Positions 34,527 through 42,341 of a stretch of 64,000 bases of DNA are shown here, in pieces (the stretch's first letter is position 1; every line of letters begins with the position of its first letter). Made by a program: the position numbers and the translations under genes. Under the pieces are notes generated by a model that saw nothing but the letters and a program-made list of their open reading frames with translations, ran no database searches and was not told where the DNA came from. This stretch comes from Pontimonas salivibrio (lineage in GTDB: Bacteria; Actinomycetota; Actinomycetes; Actinomycetales; Microbacteriaceae): contig NZ_CP026923.1 in NCBI RefSeq assembly GCF_002950575.1, positions 1,302,001 to 1,366,000 on the forward strand, in the 5' to 3' direction.

Positions 34527-35505
34527 CAACAACCTCCACAAACTTTTGGCGCTTAATTTCGGCTCGCCGGCGGCGCCATTCACTGAGCGCCACCGTTGAG
34601 AGGACAACGGTTCCAATTGACAGGTTGACCACACTGGGATCCAGTGAGTACTGCGCCCTGGCAATGTCCACCAGGCGAATCACTGACGCCGCCATCACGG
34701 TGCCATAAATGGCCACCACACCACCACTCATCAACACCCCGGCAATAATCGGTGCGGCGAAGCTCGCCAACAACCAGTCACCACCGACCGAACGGTTAAT
34801 ACCCCCCAGTGAAGTGATCGTCACAATGGCCGCCACACCCAGCAGGGTTCCAGAAAGCGTGTGGGCCAAGAAAATTGACTTCTTATTGGACACTCCCGAC
34901 AGGCGCGCAGCCAGAGGGTTGGCCCCCGAGGCGAGCATTTTGCGCGCCGTGATGTTGGTTCGGTAGAACCAAGCAAGAATGAGCGCCGTGACGACGGCGA
35001 TCATAAACACGGTCGGGATGTTGAAGAAGCTGATTTTTCCGAAGGCTTTCACCGCGTCCGGGTAGGAGTCGATGGTGAAGCTTCGCACAAACGCATACTG
35101 CACACCTTCCAAAATGGTCAGTGTTCCGAGCGTAATGATGAAGCCGTTGAGTCCTGTCGCCACCACCAGGGCACCGTTTAGTGCACCCATCAGGGTGGCA
35201 GCCACGATGCCGGTCACCATGGCAAGCCAAATGGGGGCTTCCCACGAGACCATCATGTGGGCCATCAGAGCTGCGGTGGCACCACCCATGGCTCCCACCG
35301 CGAGGTTTAACTGACCGACAGCCAACACCACCATTTGCGCCAATCCGATCAGGATCGGAATGGCCAAATAGGTGAGGAAGCTGCGGATGGACTGACCGGA
35401 GAAGAGCACGCCACCACTGGTCGATGCGAGGGCCAAGAAGCCCACAATAAACAGCAGTGTTAGTGAAAACTCTGTGGTCCGAAGACGCTTGATGAGAAAC
35501 TTCAT
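34519..35505 (-). CDS. Ribose-type ABC transporter permease 2
   Basis: RbsC-family inner-membrane permease of 328 residues, with 8-10 hydrophobic helices and the GGINRSVGG loop in place of the more usual GG(x)GS segment. It overlaps the upstream permease by four bases and the downstream ATPase by eight, a sign of tight translational coupling. The two permeases probably pair as a heterodimer. Substrate is expected to be a monosaccharide or sugar acid, in keeping with the catabolic genes on both sides. Confidence 0.9.
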   Translation of the reverse strand: MKFLIKRLRTTEFSLTLLFIVGFLALASTSGGVLFSGQSIRSFLTYLAIPILIGLAQMVVLAVGQLNLAVGAMGGATAALMAHMMVSWEAPIWLAMVTGIVAATLMGALNGALVVATGLNGFIITLGTLTILEGVQYAFVRSFTIDSYPDAVKAFGKISFFNIPTVFMIAVVTALILAWFYRTNITARKMLASGANPLAARLSGVSNKKSIFLAHTLSGTLLGVAAIVTITSLGGINRSVGGDWLLASFAAPIIAGVLMSGGVVAIYGTVMAASVIRLVDIARAQYSLDPSVVNLSIGTVVLSTVALSEWRRRRAEIKRQKFVEVVDE

Positions 35506-36545
35506 GCCACTTTTCTCCTTCTGAACAGACCAGTGATGGAGGTGCGAATCTTGTCGGCTGAGAGTGCCAGCAACAAAATCACGCCCAGAGCGATGTTCAA
35601 CGTCTCGAGGCCGATTCCTTCAACCAGCAACCCTTGGCGGATGATCAACCACAGCAGGGTGCCGATCATGGTGCCAAACACTCCCACCACACCACCAGTG
35701 AGCAAGGTGCCCGCGAGCAGTGGTCCGAGGAAGGACGGCAGCAACAGTTCGTTTCCGATTGCTGCCGAGAATGAGCCGTTGACGTAGGCGAGGAAAATTC
35801 CGCCCAGTCCCGACAGTGCGCCGGAGAGGGTGTGTGCCTGAATGATGCGGGCGTTTACCGGAATACCCGACAGCCTGGCCGCACGGACGTTACCGCCCGT
35901 GGCGAGTAGTTCACGACCGAATCGGGTCTGGTGGTACACAAACCCCATAATCGCGACCACCAGCAGCGCCGGGAACAAAATGAGGGGCACCACGCTAGGG
36001 CCACACCAACCCAAGAGACAAATATCGGCCAGGGAGCCCTGCCGTATGGTGTCCATCCCGTCGGGTTTGACCGTGAATGCCGCCGCGTCAGTAATAGAGA
36101 TGTAGGTAAAGGTCACAAGCCCCAGCAATGCGAAGTCCATCGCCAGAGTCACAATGAAGGCGTTGACCTGCGACTTCACAATGATGTAGCCGGTGAGGGC
36201 ACCCAGCAAAGCACCACTGGCAATACCCAAAATCAGTCCGGCCGTCAGCCCAAAGCCCAAGCGTTCATAGGTGAAGCCTGCGACCATCGCTCCCACGGCG
36301 GCCATTCGACCGACCGCGAGGTTCAGGTGGCCGATGGAGAGGGTGGCTAACTGCGCCAGACCCACGATGGTGATGACTGCGGTGTCTCGAAGCAGCGGGA
36401 AGATCACAAATTGACCGTTGAGGAATGAGGGCGTGCGAATGGCGAAGGCCAAGAACACGGCAATCACCAGCACAGCCAAAATTGCCCGCTGATCAGTCGC
36501 TATATGGGCGAGCCTCGCCCCCAGCTTTTCTGACGCGCTATTCAT
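35502..36545 (-). CDS. Ribose-type ABC transporter permease 1
   Basis: RbsC-family permease of 347 residues with a hydrophilic N-terminal 20 residues and then regular transmembrane helices; the LSGLGGIFLAYVNGS segment near residue 245 matches the family. Its ATG shares one base with the stop of the enolase-superfamily gene. It forms the membrane pore together with the adjacent permease. There is no visible feature that identifies the substrate. Confidence 0.9.
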   Translation of the reverse strand: MNSASEKLGARLAHIATDQRAILAVLVIAVFLAFAIRTPSFLNGQFVIFPLLRDTAVITIVGLAQLATLSIGHLNLAVGRMAAVGAMVAGFTYERLGFGLTAGLILGIASGALLGALTGYIIVKSQVNAFIVTLAMDFALLGLVTFTYISITDAAAFTVKPDGMDTIRQGSLADICLLGWCGPSVVPLILFPALLVVAIMGFVYHQTRFGRELLATGGNVRAARLSGIPVNARIIQAHTLSGALSGLGGIFLAYVNGSFSAAIGNELLLPSFLGPLLAGTLLTGGVVGVFGTMIGTLLWLIIRQGLLVEGIGLETLNIALGVILLLALSADKIRTSITGLFRRRKVA

Positions 36546-37633
36546 CAGGCCACCACCAACCTTTCGATTGCCTCAAAGTCCCATGGAATACCCAACCCCG
36601 GTGCTTCTGGGGCGAGAGCATAACCATTGTCGATTGTCACCCGCGACGTTGTCACCGCGGTGAGCTGTGGGATGTGTTCCACAAAGTGCCCGTTGGCCAC
36701 ACCGGCCGAGAGCGACACGTGCAACTCCATCAAAAAGTGTGGACATACGCTGACGTTATACGTCTCCGCGAGGTGTGCGACTTTCAGCCACGGCGTGATG
36801 CCTCCGACCCGGCCGACATCGACCTGGATAATGCCGGCAGCACCCTGGTGGAGGTATTGCTGAAACTGTGCCGCCGAATACATTGATTCGCCCACCGCAA
36901 TGGGAATAGTGGTGGCTTTCACGAGTTGGGCGTGCTCGGCGACGTAGTCAGCCGGCATCGGCTCTTCTAACCAAAACAACCCGACCGGTTCCAAAATGCG
37001 TGCCCGCTTAATCGATTCGGCGAGCGTCATGAACTGGTTGGCGTCCACCATGATGGCCATTTCTGGTCCGACGGCTTCGCGCACCGCCATCAGGCGATCC
37101 AAATCCTCTAAGGGGTCGGGCTTGCCGATTTTCAGTTTCACACCCGGCCAACCCTTTTTCTTTGACTCGACGGCACCGCGAACGAGTTCTTCAGCGGAGA
37201 TGTGGAGCCAACCACCCTCAGTGTCGTAAAGGGTTACACGATCGTTGGAACCGCCAACCATTTTCCACAGGGGCAAGCCACTGTTCTTGCCCCGCAGATC
37301 CCACAGCGCCGTGTCAATGGCGGCCACCGCGGCGGAAGTAATCGCGCCGGTGGTGGTCGCCCTAGTGCTGTAGTAGACGGTGTTCCAGATGTGATCGATG
37401 CGATCGGCGTCCATACCGATCACTTTTTCCAGCAGGTAGTCGCGCAGCAGCGCGAGAATCGCTGTCCCACCGGTTCCGATCGTGTAGCTGTAGCCCACAC
37501 CCTCGACACCGTCTTCGGTGGTGAGGTGGACGAAAATTGTCTCTTGCTTGAGGAACGCTTGCACGGCATCTGTTCGAGGGGTTTCGACGGGGATATCGAT
37601 GAGATAGGCCCTCGCGGCAGAAATCTTAGCCAT
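36545..37633 (-). CDS. Mandelate-racemase-subgroup enolase superfamily enzyme (sugar-acid dehydratase or epimerase)
   Basis: A 362-residue enolase-superfamily protein. Lys166 and Lys168 form the KxK motif (GVKLKIG), Asp197, Glu223 and Glu249 are metal ligands, and His299 pairs with Asp272 as the His-Asp dyad of the mandelate racemase subgroup. Most such proteins dehydrate sugar acids such as galactarate, talarate or galactonate. The gene lies inside the importer operon, between the binding protein and the permeases, so it probably acts on the imported compound or its oxidised form. It is not a copy of the fuconate dehydratase at 30707. The substrate cannot be assigned. Confidence 0.85.
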   Translation of the reverse strand: MAKISAARAYLIDIPVETPRTDAVQAFLKQETIFVHLTTEDGVEGVGYSYTIGTGGTAILALLRDYLLEKVIGMDADRIDHIWNTVYYSTRATTTGAITSAAVAAIDTALWDLRGKNSGLPLWKMVGGSNDRVTLYDTEGGWLHISAEELVRGAVESKKKGWPGVKLKIGKPDPLEDLDRLMAVREAVGPEMAIMVDANQFMTLAESIKRARILEPVGLFWLEEPMPADYVAEHAQLVKATTIPIAVGESMYSAAQFQQYLHQGAAGIIQVDVGRVGGITPWLKVAHLAETYNVSVCPHFLMELHVSLSAGVANGHFVEHIPQLTAVTTSRVTIDNGYALAPEAPGLGIPWDFEAIERLVVA

Positions 37634-37737
37634 GGCGTCCTTGCCTTAGTGGAGAAGTGAAGTCTGGGGTGAAGCGGTGAAGCAGTAGAGCGATTGAGCA
37701 GTAAAGCTGTGGAGCGGGTGGTGCTTTTTCCTTCCAA

Positions 37738-37763
37738 CGGGGGCGGCCCGAGGGCCGCCCCCG
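37738..37763 (-). terminator. Stem-loop between binding-protein and enolase genes
   Basis: An 11-bp GC-only stem (CGGGGGCGGCC and its complement) closed by a CGAG tetraloop, 21 bases after the binding-protein stop on the minus strand. The bases that follow are purine-rich, not T-rich, so it probably attenuates or stabilises rather than fully terminates. The other importer has a similar hairpin at the same position. Confidence 0.7.
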
Positions 37764-37784
37764 TCAGAGAGGAACCTGCGTGTG

Positions 37785-38879
37785 TTAGTTGCAGGTCATG
37801 TAGTCGTTCTGGAACGCAGCGAGGATTTCCTTCGACGTTGCTTCGCGCTCAGCGTCGTAGGTGTCCACGTTTTCTGTCGTGACCAGGAACGAACCGGAGT
37901 CCACGTAGAGACCTGGTTCGTTCATTTCGCAGTATCCGGTCTGCAGTGCAGCAAGCACCCAGCTACCGACGTAGGCCTGACCCCAGGGGTTCTGGACTAC
38001 GGTTCCGGAAATGGTGCCTTCGCGGATTGCATCGAGGATGATCTGGTCGTCGTCAATGGCGATGACCTTGATCGGCAGACCGGTGTCGCCGACGCCTTCA
38101 GTGGCCGCAACGGCCGGGTTGTAGGCGGTGGTGACGATACCGTTCACGGCGTCGCCCTGAGCAGCGAGAAGGTCAGTAACGGCCTTCTGTGCCGACTGCA
38201 GGTCGGTGTCGATGTCGGTGATGGTGGTCAGCAGCGTGACAGCACCGTCGGTCTCGTCGATGGCTGCCTGGACACCGTCGATACGACGAACGGTGTTGGA
38301 GTCCACAGCGTTTCCGGTGAGGTGCACAATCGCGCCCTCGCCACCCATCTGCTCGATGAGTGCCTGAGTAGCCAGGTAGGCGGCTTCACCGGTGTCAGTC
38401 GAGAGGCAGAACGAAGCCTCGTTGACGTCACCTGCGGGGCAGGATGCCAGTGAACCGGTCGCAAAACCCTGTTCGTTCAGGTTGCTGAAGGTGGTGTTGA
38501 TGTCGGTCGGGGACACACCGAAAATTCCGAATGCGTTGAATCCCTGAGCGGCCATCGAGTCGATGGCTGAGTTGTGCTTGGTCTGGTCCCACTCGCCGGT
38601 TTCGTTGAACTCGGTGGCGCCGATTCCAAACTCCGCTACGGCAGCTTCGCCACCAGCAATCCACGGCTGGAAGTACGGGTGTGCTCCACCCGGAACCAGC
38701 GCGACCTGAACTGACGAGAAGTCGGGGCCGTCTGTTGAGGTGCTTTCCTCGGTCGACTCCGACCCAGTGTCAGTGGACTCTTCTGCTGCCTCTTCCGCCG
38801 GAGTACAACCGGCGAGGACGAGGCCTGCAGACATTGCAAGCGCGGCGAAAGCCACACTGCTACGTCGCCTGAGCATCAT
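37785..38879 (-). CDS. Ribose-type ABC transporter substrate-binding lipoprotein 2
   Basis: A 364-residue periplasmic-binding-protein-1 family lipoprotein. The signal peptide ends VLAGC, lipidating Cys25, and a Glu/Ser/Thr-rich linker of about 25 residues follows. The mature domain has the SMAAQGFNAFGIFG and ITDIDTDLQSAQKAVTDLL blocks typical of sugar-binding RbsB-like proteins. It is the first gene of the importer operon and has a recognisable promoter upstream. With a fucose/pentose pathway next door, L-fucose, D-arabinose or a related sugar or sugar acid is the best guess for its ligand. Confidence 0.9.
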   Translation of the reverse strand: MMLRRRSSVAFAALAMSAGLVLAGCTPAEEAAEESTDTGSESTEESTSTDGPDFSSVQVALVPGGAHPYFQPWIAGGEAAVAEFGIGATEFNETGEWDQTKHNSAIDSMAAQGFNAFGIFGVSPTDINTTFSNLNEQGFATGSLASCPAGDVNEASFCLSTDTGEAAYLATQALIEQMGGEGAIVHLTGNAVDSNTVRRIDGVQAAIDETDGAVTLLTTITDIDTDLQSAQKAVTDLLAAQGDAVNGIVTTAYNPAVAATEGVGDTGLPIKVIAIDDDQIILDAIREGTISGTVVQNPWGQAYVGSWVLAALQTGYCEMNEPGLYVDSGSFLVTTENVDTYDAEREATSKEILAAFQNDYMTCN

Positions 38880-38932
38880 ATTTTTCCTCTCACTTATTTT
38901 CTCCCCTGGTGCAGGGGGGACTGGATGGACCT

Positions 38933-38982
38933 ATCTAACCTGACCGCCAGAAAAATATCAACTATCCAGAGAATAGATATTT
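38933..38982 (-). promoter_or_regulatory. Promoter with overlapping dyad for importer operon 2
   Basis: On the minus strand TTGATA (38956-38961) and TTAGAT (38933-38938) are 17 bases apart and resemble -35 and -10 boxes, with the start codon about 55 bases further on. An inverted repeat AAATATC...GATATTT (38953-38982, 16-base spacer) overlaps the -35 box, the usual place for a repressor. The GntR protein at 40518 is the nearest candidate. Confidence 0.55.
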
Positions 38983-39037
38983 ATTTGTGACTTCCGGGCA
39001 GTGGGAATAGCCACAGAAATAGGTCGAAAGGGCGCAC

Positions 39038-40204
39038 TCAGTGAGCATTCTTCGACGCCTCACCGAGGTAGTCCATCATCGCCCGAAGCCCGAAATTCCA
39101 GGGCTCTAGCGCTTCAGCCGGCCCCGTCGTGTTCACCAGAGCGCCCAGGTGTTCGCTCCTGATCTCGACACGGTCACCGTGTTTGTGGGTAAAGCCTCCC
39201 CCTGGCGTGTCGCGATCCTGAGTCGGCGCAAACAACGTTCCGGTATACAGCGCGAAGCCATCAGGGTATTGGTGGTGGGCTCCCCAGGTTGCCGATACAA
39301 GGGATTCGAGCGGCCGGGAGATTTCCGCCACCGAGTTCACACCGTGCAACTCATAGCCGTCGGTGCCACTCACCTGGAGGTGAATCTCCTCAGAGGCGAC
39401 AGTGTCCGGGGTGAATTGCTCGTCGAATACTCGAATGAATGGACCCAGCGCCGACGAGGCGTTGTTGTCTTTGGCCTTACCCAGCAGCAGAGCACTTCGG
39501 CCTTCCACATCGCGCAGGTTAACGTCGTTGCCGAGGGTGGCGCCCACGGCGACACCCTTCGAGTTCACAATGAGCACCAGCTCTGGTTCTGGGTTATTCC
39601 AGGACGAAAACCCAGGAATACCTACCTTGGCGCCCCATCCCACAGAGGAGAGCACCGGGGCTTTAGTGAACACTTCGGGGTCAGGGCCAATGCCCACTTC
39701 GAGGTAGGCCGACCACACACCCTGTTCGATCAGGATGTCTTTGACGGCTTTGGCTTTTTCACTTCCCGGCTCGATGCCTTTCAAGCTGCCGCCAATGGCG
39801 GCAGTGATGTGCTCGCGCACCTGTTGGGCTTTTGCGGCATCACCGGCACATTTTTCTTCAATGACCCGCTCGATCATGCTGCCCACAAACGTCACACCAC
39901 AGGCCTTCACCACCTGCAAGTCAATCGGTGCCAGGAGGTAGGGCTGAGTCCGATCCCCGGCTTCGGACGCCGCCAACACGTCGTTCAGTGGGTAACGCGC
40001 GGCACCAGGCAGGACGGAGTCGGCAACCGTGTCGGGGTGTTCCATGGCATCAGACACGGTGCGCACAAGTGGGGTGATGTCGACAAGTTCTTCGCCTTCC
40101 ACCACACACACGCGAGGACCCCCATTAGCGGGGTCGAAGACTCTTCCGACCAGTAGCGCTCTGCTCGAGTCAGCGGGTAACACTTCCTGGGCTGTCGTGG
40201 TCAT
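39038..40204 (-). CDS. XylX-like FAH-family protein, probable 2-keto-3-deoxypentonate dehydratase
   Basis: FAH-superfamily protein of 388 residues, longer than the hydrolase at 22257 and matching Caulobacter XylX-type proteins. Notable blocks are GVTFVGSMIERVIEEK, WNNPEPELVLIVNSKG and NDVNLRDVEGRSALLLGKAKD, the last two carrying metal-site acidic residues. In the oxidative pentose route it would dehydrate 2-keto-3-deoxypentonate to alpha-ketoglutarate semialdehyde, feeding the dehydrogenase at 23248. I chose the ATG at 40204 (AAGG 8 bases upstream) over one at 40237. It has a palindromic operator-like site upstream and may be its own transcription unit. Confidence 0.82.
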   Translation of the reverse strand: MTTTAQEVLPADSSRALLVGRVFDPANGGPRVCVVEGEELVDITPLVRTVSDAMEHPDTVADSVLPGAARYPLNDVLAASEAGDRTQPYLLAPIDLQVVKACGVTFVGSMIERVIEEKCAGDAAKAQQVREHITAAIGGSLKGIEPGSEKAKAVKDILIEQGVWSAYLEVGIGPDPEVFTKAPVLSSVGWGAKVGIPGFSSWNNPEPELVLIVNSKGVAVGATLGNDVNLRDVEGRSALLLGKAKDNNASSALGPFIRVFDEQFTPDTVASEEIHLQVSGTDGYELHGVNSVAEISRPLESLVSATWGAHHQYPDGFALYTGTLFAPTQDRDTPGGGFTHKHGDRVEIRSEHLGALVNTTGPAEALEPWNFGLRAMMDYLGEASKNAH

Positions 40205-40302
40205 GGTTGCTGCCTTCCCGGTGTCCGGTGGTGCCATGGCTTAGGCAGCCTCCGCGGACTCTCGCTCGTCCACACTATTTTCTCTTGCTATCAGATTAAG
40301 CA

Positions 40303-40316
40303 GAACTATATAGTTC
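40303..40316. promoter_or_regulatory. Perfect 14-bp palindrome, candidate GntR operator
   Basis: GAACTATATAGTTC is self-complementary and lies about 100 bases upstream of the XylX-like start codon and 170-200 bases upstream of the divergent GntR gene. Its place in the shared spacer is typical of an autoregulated FadR-type operator. Confidence 0.6.
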
Positions 40317-40517
40317 AGACCAACGCCGTGGGGGTGCCAACTGACCGACACGGCGCACAGGAGGAGAAAATGTGCACGAAACATCCTCTGGTTTACCCTA
40401 GAAAGCGACAAGACTGTGGGAATAAGGACACACTTCGCATCATCGCCGATGCGGTAGTGCCAAACCCACATCGCTGAGGAGAAAACATCGTGAGCGTAAC
40501 GACACCGGATACAGCAA

Positions 40518-41258
40518 GTGCGACTCCCACCAGTGCACAAAATGGTGACACCCTCGCCCCCCCCAGCGCGTCTGACTACCGCCCAGGTGTATGAAGCATT
40601 GCGCCGCAAGATCCTTGACCACTCTATCCCGCCATCAACCAAAGTCAACATCCACCACATCTCCCAAGAATTCGGCGTCTCCCCCACCCCCGTGCGTGAG
40701 GCCCTTAGGCTCCTCCAAGGAGACAACCTCCTGGTGGCCACATCCAATAAGGGCTATGCCACCACCGCCATCCTGGACCGCCAGGGCGTGCGCGACCTTT
40801 TCGAATTTCGACTCCTGTTTGAACCGTGGGCGGCCGGAGCGGCGTCGGCCAACCGACTGGGCAACCCAGCGACCACGTTGCAGAAAGAACTAGAAGATTT
40901 TCACTCCACCAACGACAGCATGCAGCAGACCCTCATCGCTCACGACAATCGCTTCCACACAGCGATTTTGACCTCAGCGGGCAACCTCACCGTGCTCAAA
41001 GCATTCGAACAATCCCACTGCCACCTGCACCTGTTTCGGATGTATACAGCCAACTGGGATTGGCAAGCGACCATTGCCGAACACGAAGTGATTGCCGGGG
41101 CGGTCAAAGACGCCGACCCCAAAGCTGCCGAAGAGTCCATGAAGGAACACCTGCACGCGGCCTTTAGGCGCTTTTCCAGCGCGATGGACGAACTCGAAGA
41201 AGAAGACGCCTTCGATATTCGGGCCACCGGTTCCGCACGACTCGTTGACGGCTCCTAG
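40518..41258 (+). CDS. GntR/FadR-family transcriptional regulator
   Basis: DNA-binding repressor of about 246 residues. A winged helix-turn-helix (VYEALRRKILDHSI... SPTPVREALRLLQGD) is followed by an FCD ligand domain in which His at HDNRFH, HCHLH and the later EHLHAAF are probable metal ligands. It likely controls the sugar-acid genes around it. The start is uncertain. The only strong ribosome binding site (GAGGAG, GTG at 40490) opens a different frame that reaches the regulator frame only if the C8 run at 40557-40564 had seven C. As given, GTG at 40518 or ATG at 40542 would start without a site. Confidence 0.8.
   Translation: MRLPPVHKMVTPSPPPARLTTAQVYEALRRKILDHSIPPSTKVNIHHISQEFGVSPTPVREALRLLQGDNLLVATSNKGYATTAILDRQGVRDLFEFRLLFEPWAAGAASANRLGNPATTLQKELEDFHSTNDSMQQTLIAHDNRFHTAILTSAGNLTVLKAFEQSHCHLHLFRMYTANWDWQATIAEHEVIAGAVKDADPKAAEESMKEHLHAAFRRFSSAMDELEEEDAFDIRATGSARLVDGS
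40557..40564 (+). repeat. Eight-C homopolymer in the 5' end of the GntR gene
   Basis: A run of eight C interrupts the open frame that begins at GTG 40490 with a good ribosome binding site; that frame then stops at a TGA near 40595. Removing one C joins it to the GntR frame at LAPPARLTTAQVYEALRR. Either a sequencing slip, an inactivating mutation or a phase-variable tract. Confidence 0.7.
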
Positions 41259-41270
41259 AAGTACCCAGGT

Positions 41271-41612
41271 CTAACGCCCAGGGGGCTGGCCAAACCCCAA
41301 GACAAGCCCCAGCGCGTGATTTACGCTTCTCATCTGGGGGCGAGCGAGAGAGCCAATTACTGCGCCTAATGTGGTGGTCGGTACGGCAGTAACTTTGTCG
41401 GTCATGATTACGCAGTCTGCCGCCAAGCCGTTGTCAGCGGTCGCCGAGACAGCAAGGCGAATACGGCCATCGGCGGGACTTGTGGTGGATAGCGGGCACA
41501 CCACCACTGAACTCAATGCCTGAAGTGCATCGTCTTGGACAATGAGCACCGGCCGTGGTTTTCCTGCATAACCTGAACCGGCTGAGGCGAGAACGAGGTC
41601 GCCTCGCCTCAC
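41271..41612 (-). CDS. MazF/PemK-type endoribonuclease toxin
   Basis: A 113-residue toxin of the MazF/PemK family. The RGDLVLASAG start, GKPRPVLIVQDD with conserved Arg-Pro, and the VCPLSTT segment are the typical beta-barrel core, and ...MTDKVTAVPT follows. It would cleave mRNA when released from the antitoxin. Its start overlaps the antitoxin stop by four bases, giving the standard antitoxin-toxin order. The length matches the family. Confidence 0.88.
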   Translation of the reverse strand: MRRGDLVLASAGSGYAGKPRPVLIVQDDALQALSSVVVCPLSTTSPADGRIRLAVSATADNGLAADCVIMTDKVTAVPTTTLGAVIGSLARPQMRSVNHALGLVLGFGQPPGR

Positions 41613-41836
41613 TGATCGTCCTCAGCGAGCGCGTAAACAAACGCCGCGTCGTCAGCAGCACCCGGGTATGCCTCAATCGCGTGGCATACCGCCGCCAATT
41701 CCGCTCGTACTTCGGCGTTGCTGGTGTCGGGAAGCCACATCTGAACGGGCTTCAGGCCCTCACCACGCAGTCGTGCGCGGTGGTCTGCCACCCGCACCCT
41801 CACGCGCCTGTCCCCGCTTCGCTTCACCATAACCAT
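41609..41836 (-). CDS. MazE-like antitoxin (DUF3018 type)
   Basis: A 75-residue basic-then-acidic protein. The RRVRVRVADHRARLRGEGL N-terminus followed by KPVQMWLPDTSN matches the DUF3018 MazE-like antitoxins, in which this part binds DNA. The acidic C-terminus (DDAAFVYALAEDD) would wrap the MazF partner. No Shine-Dalgarno sequence precedes ATG 41836, so it may be leaderless. TACATGTA at 41842-41849, a palindrome just upstream, may be its autoregulatory operator. Confidence 0.82.
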   Translation of the reverse strand: MVMVKRSGDRRVRVRVADHRARLRGEGLKPVQMWLPDTSNAEVRAELAAVCHAIEAYPGAADDAAFVYALAEDDQ

Positions 41837-41894
41837 AAGCGTACATGTAACAATCGGCCCATGTCGCGAGGGTACTTCACGCGGGATTAAACCT

Positions 41895-42341
41895 TCAGGA
41901 TTTTTCCACAGCCTGAACCACTCGCTCCATTCGGACCATGAGTGCAGCAGAGGGAACGACTTTTCCCGAAAGGTAGGTACTCAGCCTGGAAGGAGAGGTT
42001 CCGATTGCCCGAGCGAATTCTGCTCTGGTCAACCCCGAAGCCTCCAGGTGTCCTCTAATTCGCCGGGCAACCTCGAAGCGTTCTTCGCTCTCAGCGCGCG
42101 AGCGTGCACGATCCAGCATGAGTCGAAAAAAGGCCACCTGGCGCGCATCCTCGGCATAGCCGAGGTAGGCCTCGAGGGCGCGGGCAACTTTGCCCCAGGG
42201 GTGTTGGCGAATGTGGGCAATAAGCGGACGCCAATCGGGTAGTAGCCCGTGCTCGATGACAGACACCATGCCCTCATATGGCCAGGTTTCCACCGGGTCA
42301 GCAGTACTGCCATCGACGTTTCGAAACAGCGTCATAGTCAT
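41895..42341 (-). CDS. HTH protein, probable antitoxin partner of the nucleotidyltransferase
   Basis: A 148-residue protein with an N-terminal alpha-helical region (about 1-85, with the DWRPLIAHIRQHPWG block) and a C-terminal XRE-type helix-turn-helix (RAEFARAIGTSPSRLSTYLSGK, near 105-127). The ATG at 42341 overlaps the upstream nucleotidyltransferase stop as ATGA, so they form a tight pair. DNA-binding partner proteins of AbiEii-like toxins are usually antitoxins and autorepressors. The order here is toxin first, antitoxin second. The role is inferred from pairing and fold. Confidence 0.75.
   Translation of the reverse strand: MTMTLFRNVDGSTADPVETWPYEGMVSVIEHGLLPDWRPLIAHIRQHPWGKVARALEAYLGYAEDARQVAFFRLMLDRARSRAESEERFEVARRIRGHLEASGLTRAEFARAIGTSPSRLSTYLSGKVVPSAALMVRMERVVQAVEKS

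Noticed and set aside
39149-40156. A 335-codon plus-strand frame opposite the XylX-like gene
   Set aside because: It lacks recognisable domains, while the minus-strand frame matches a known family.
40241-40747. A 168-codon minus-strand frame covering the GntR start
   Set aside because: It is antisense to the helix-turn-helix region and has no recognisable motif or ribosome binding site.
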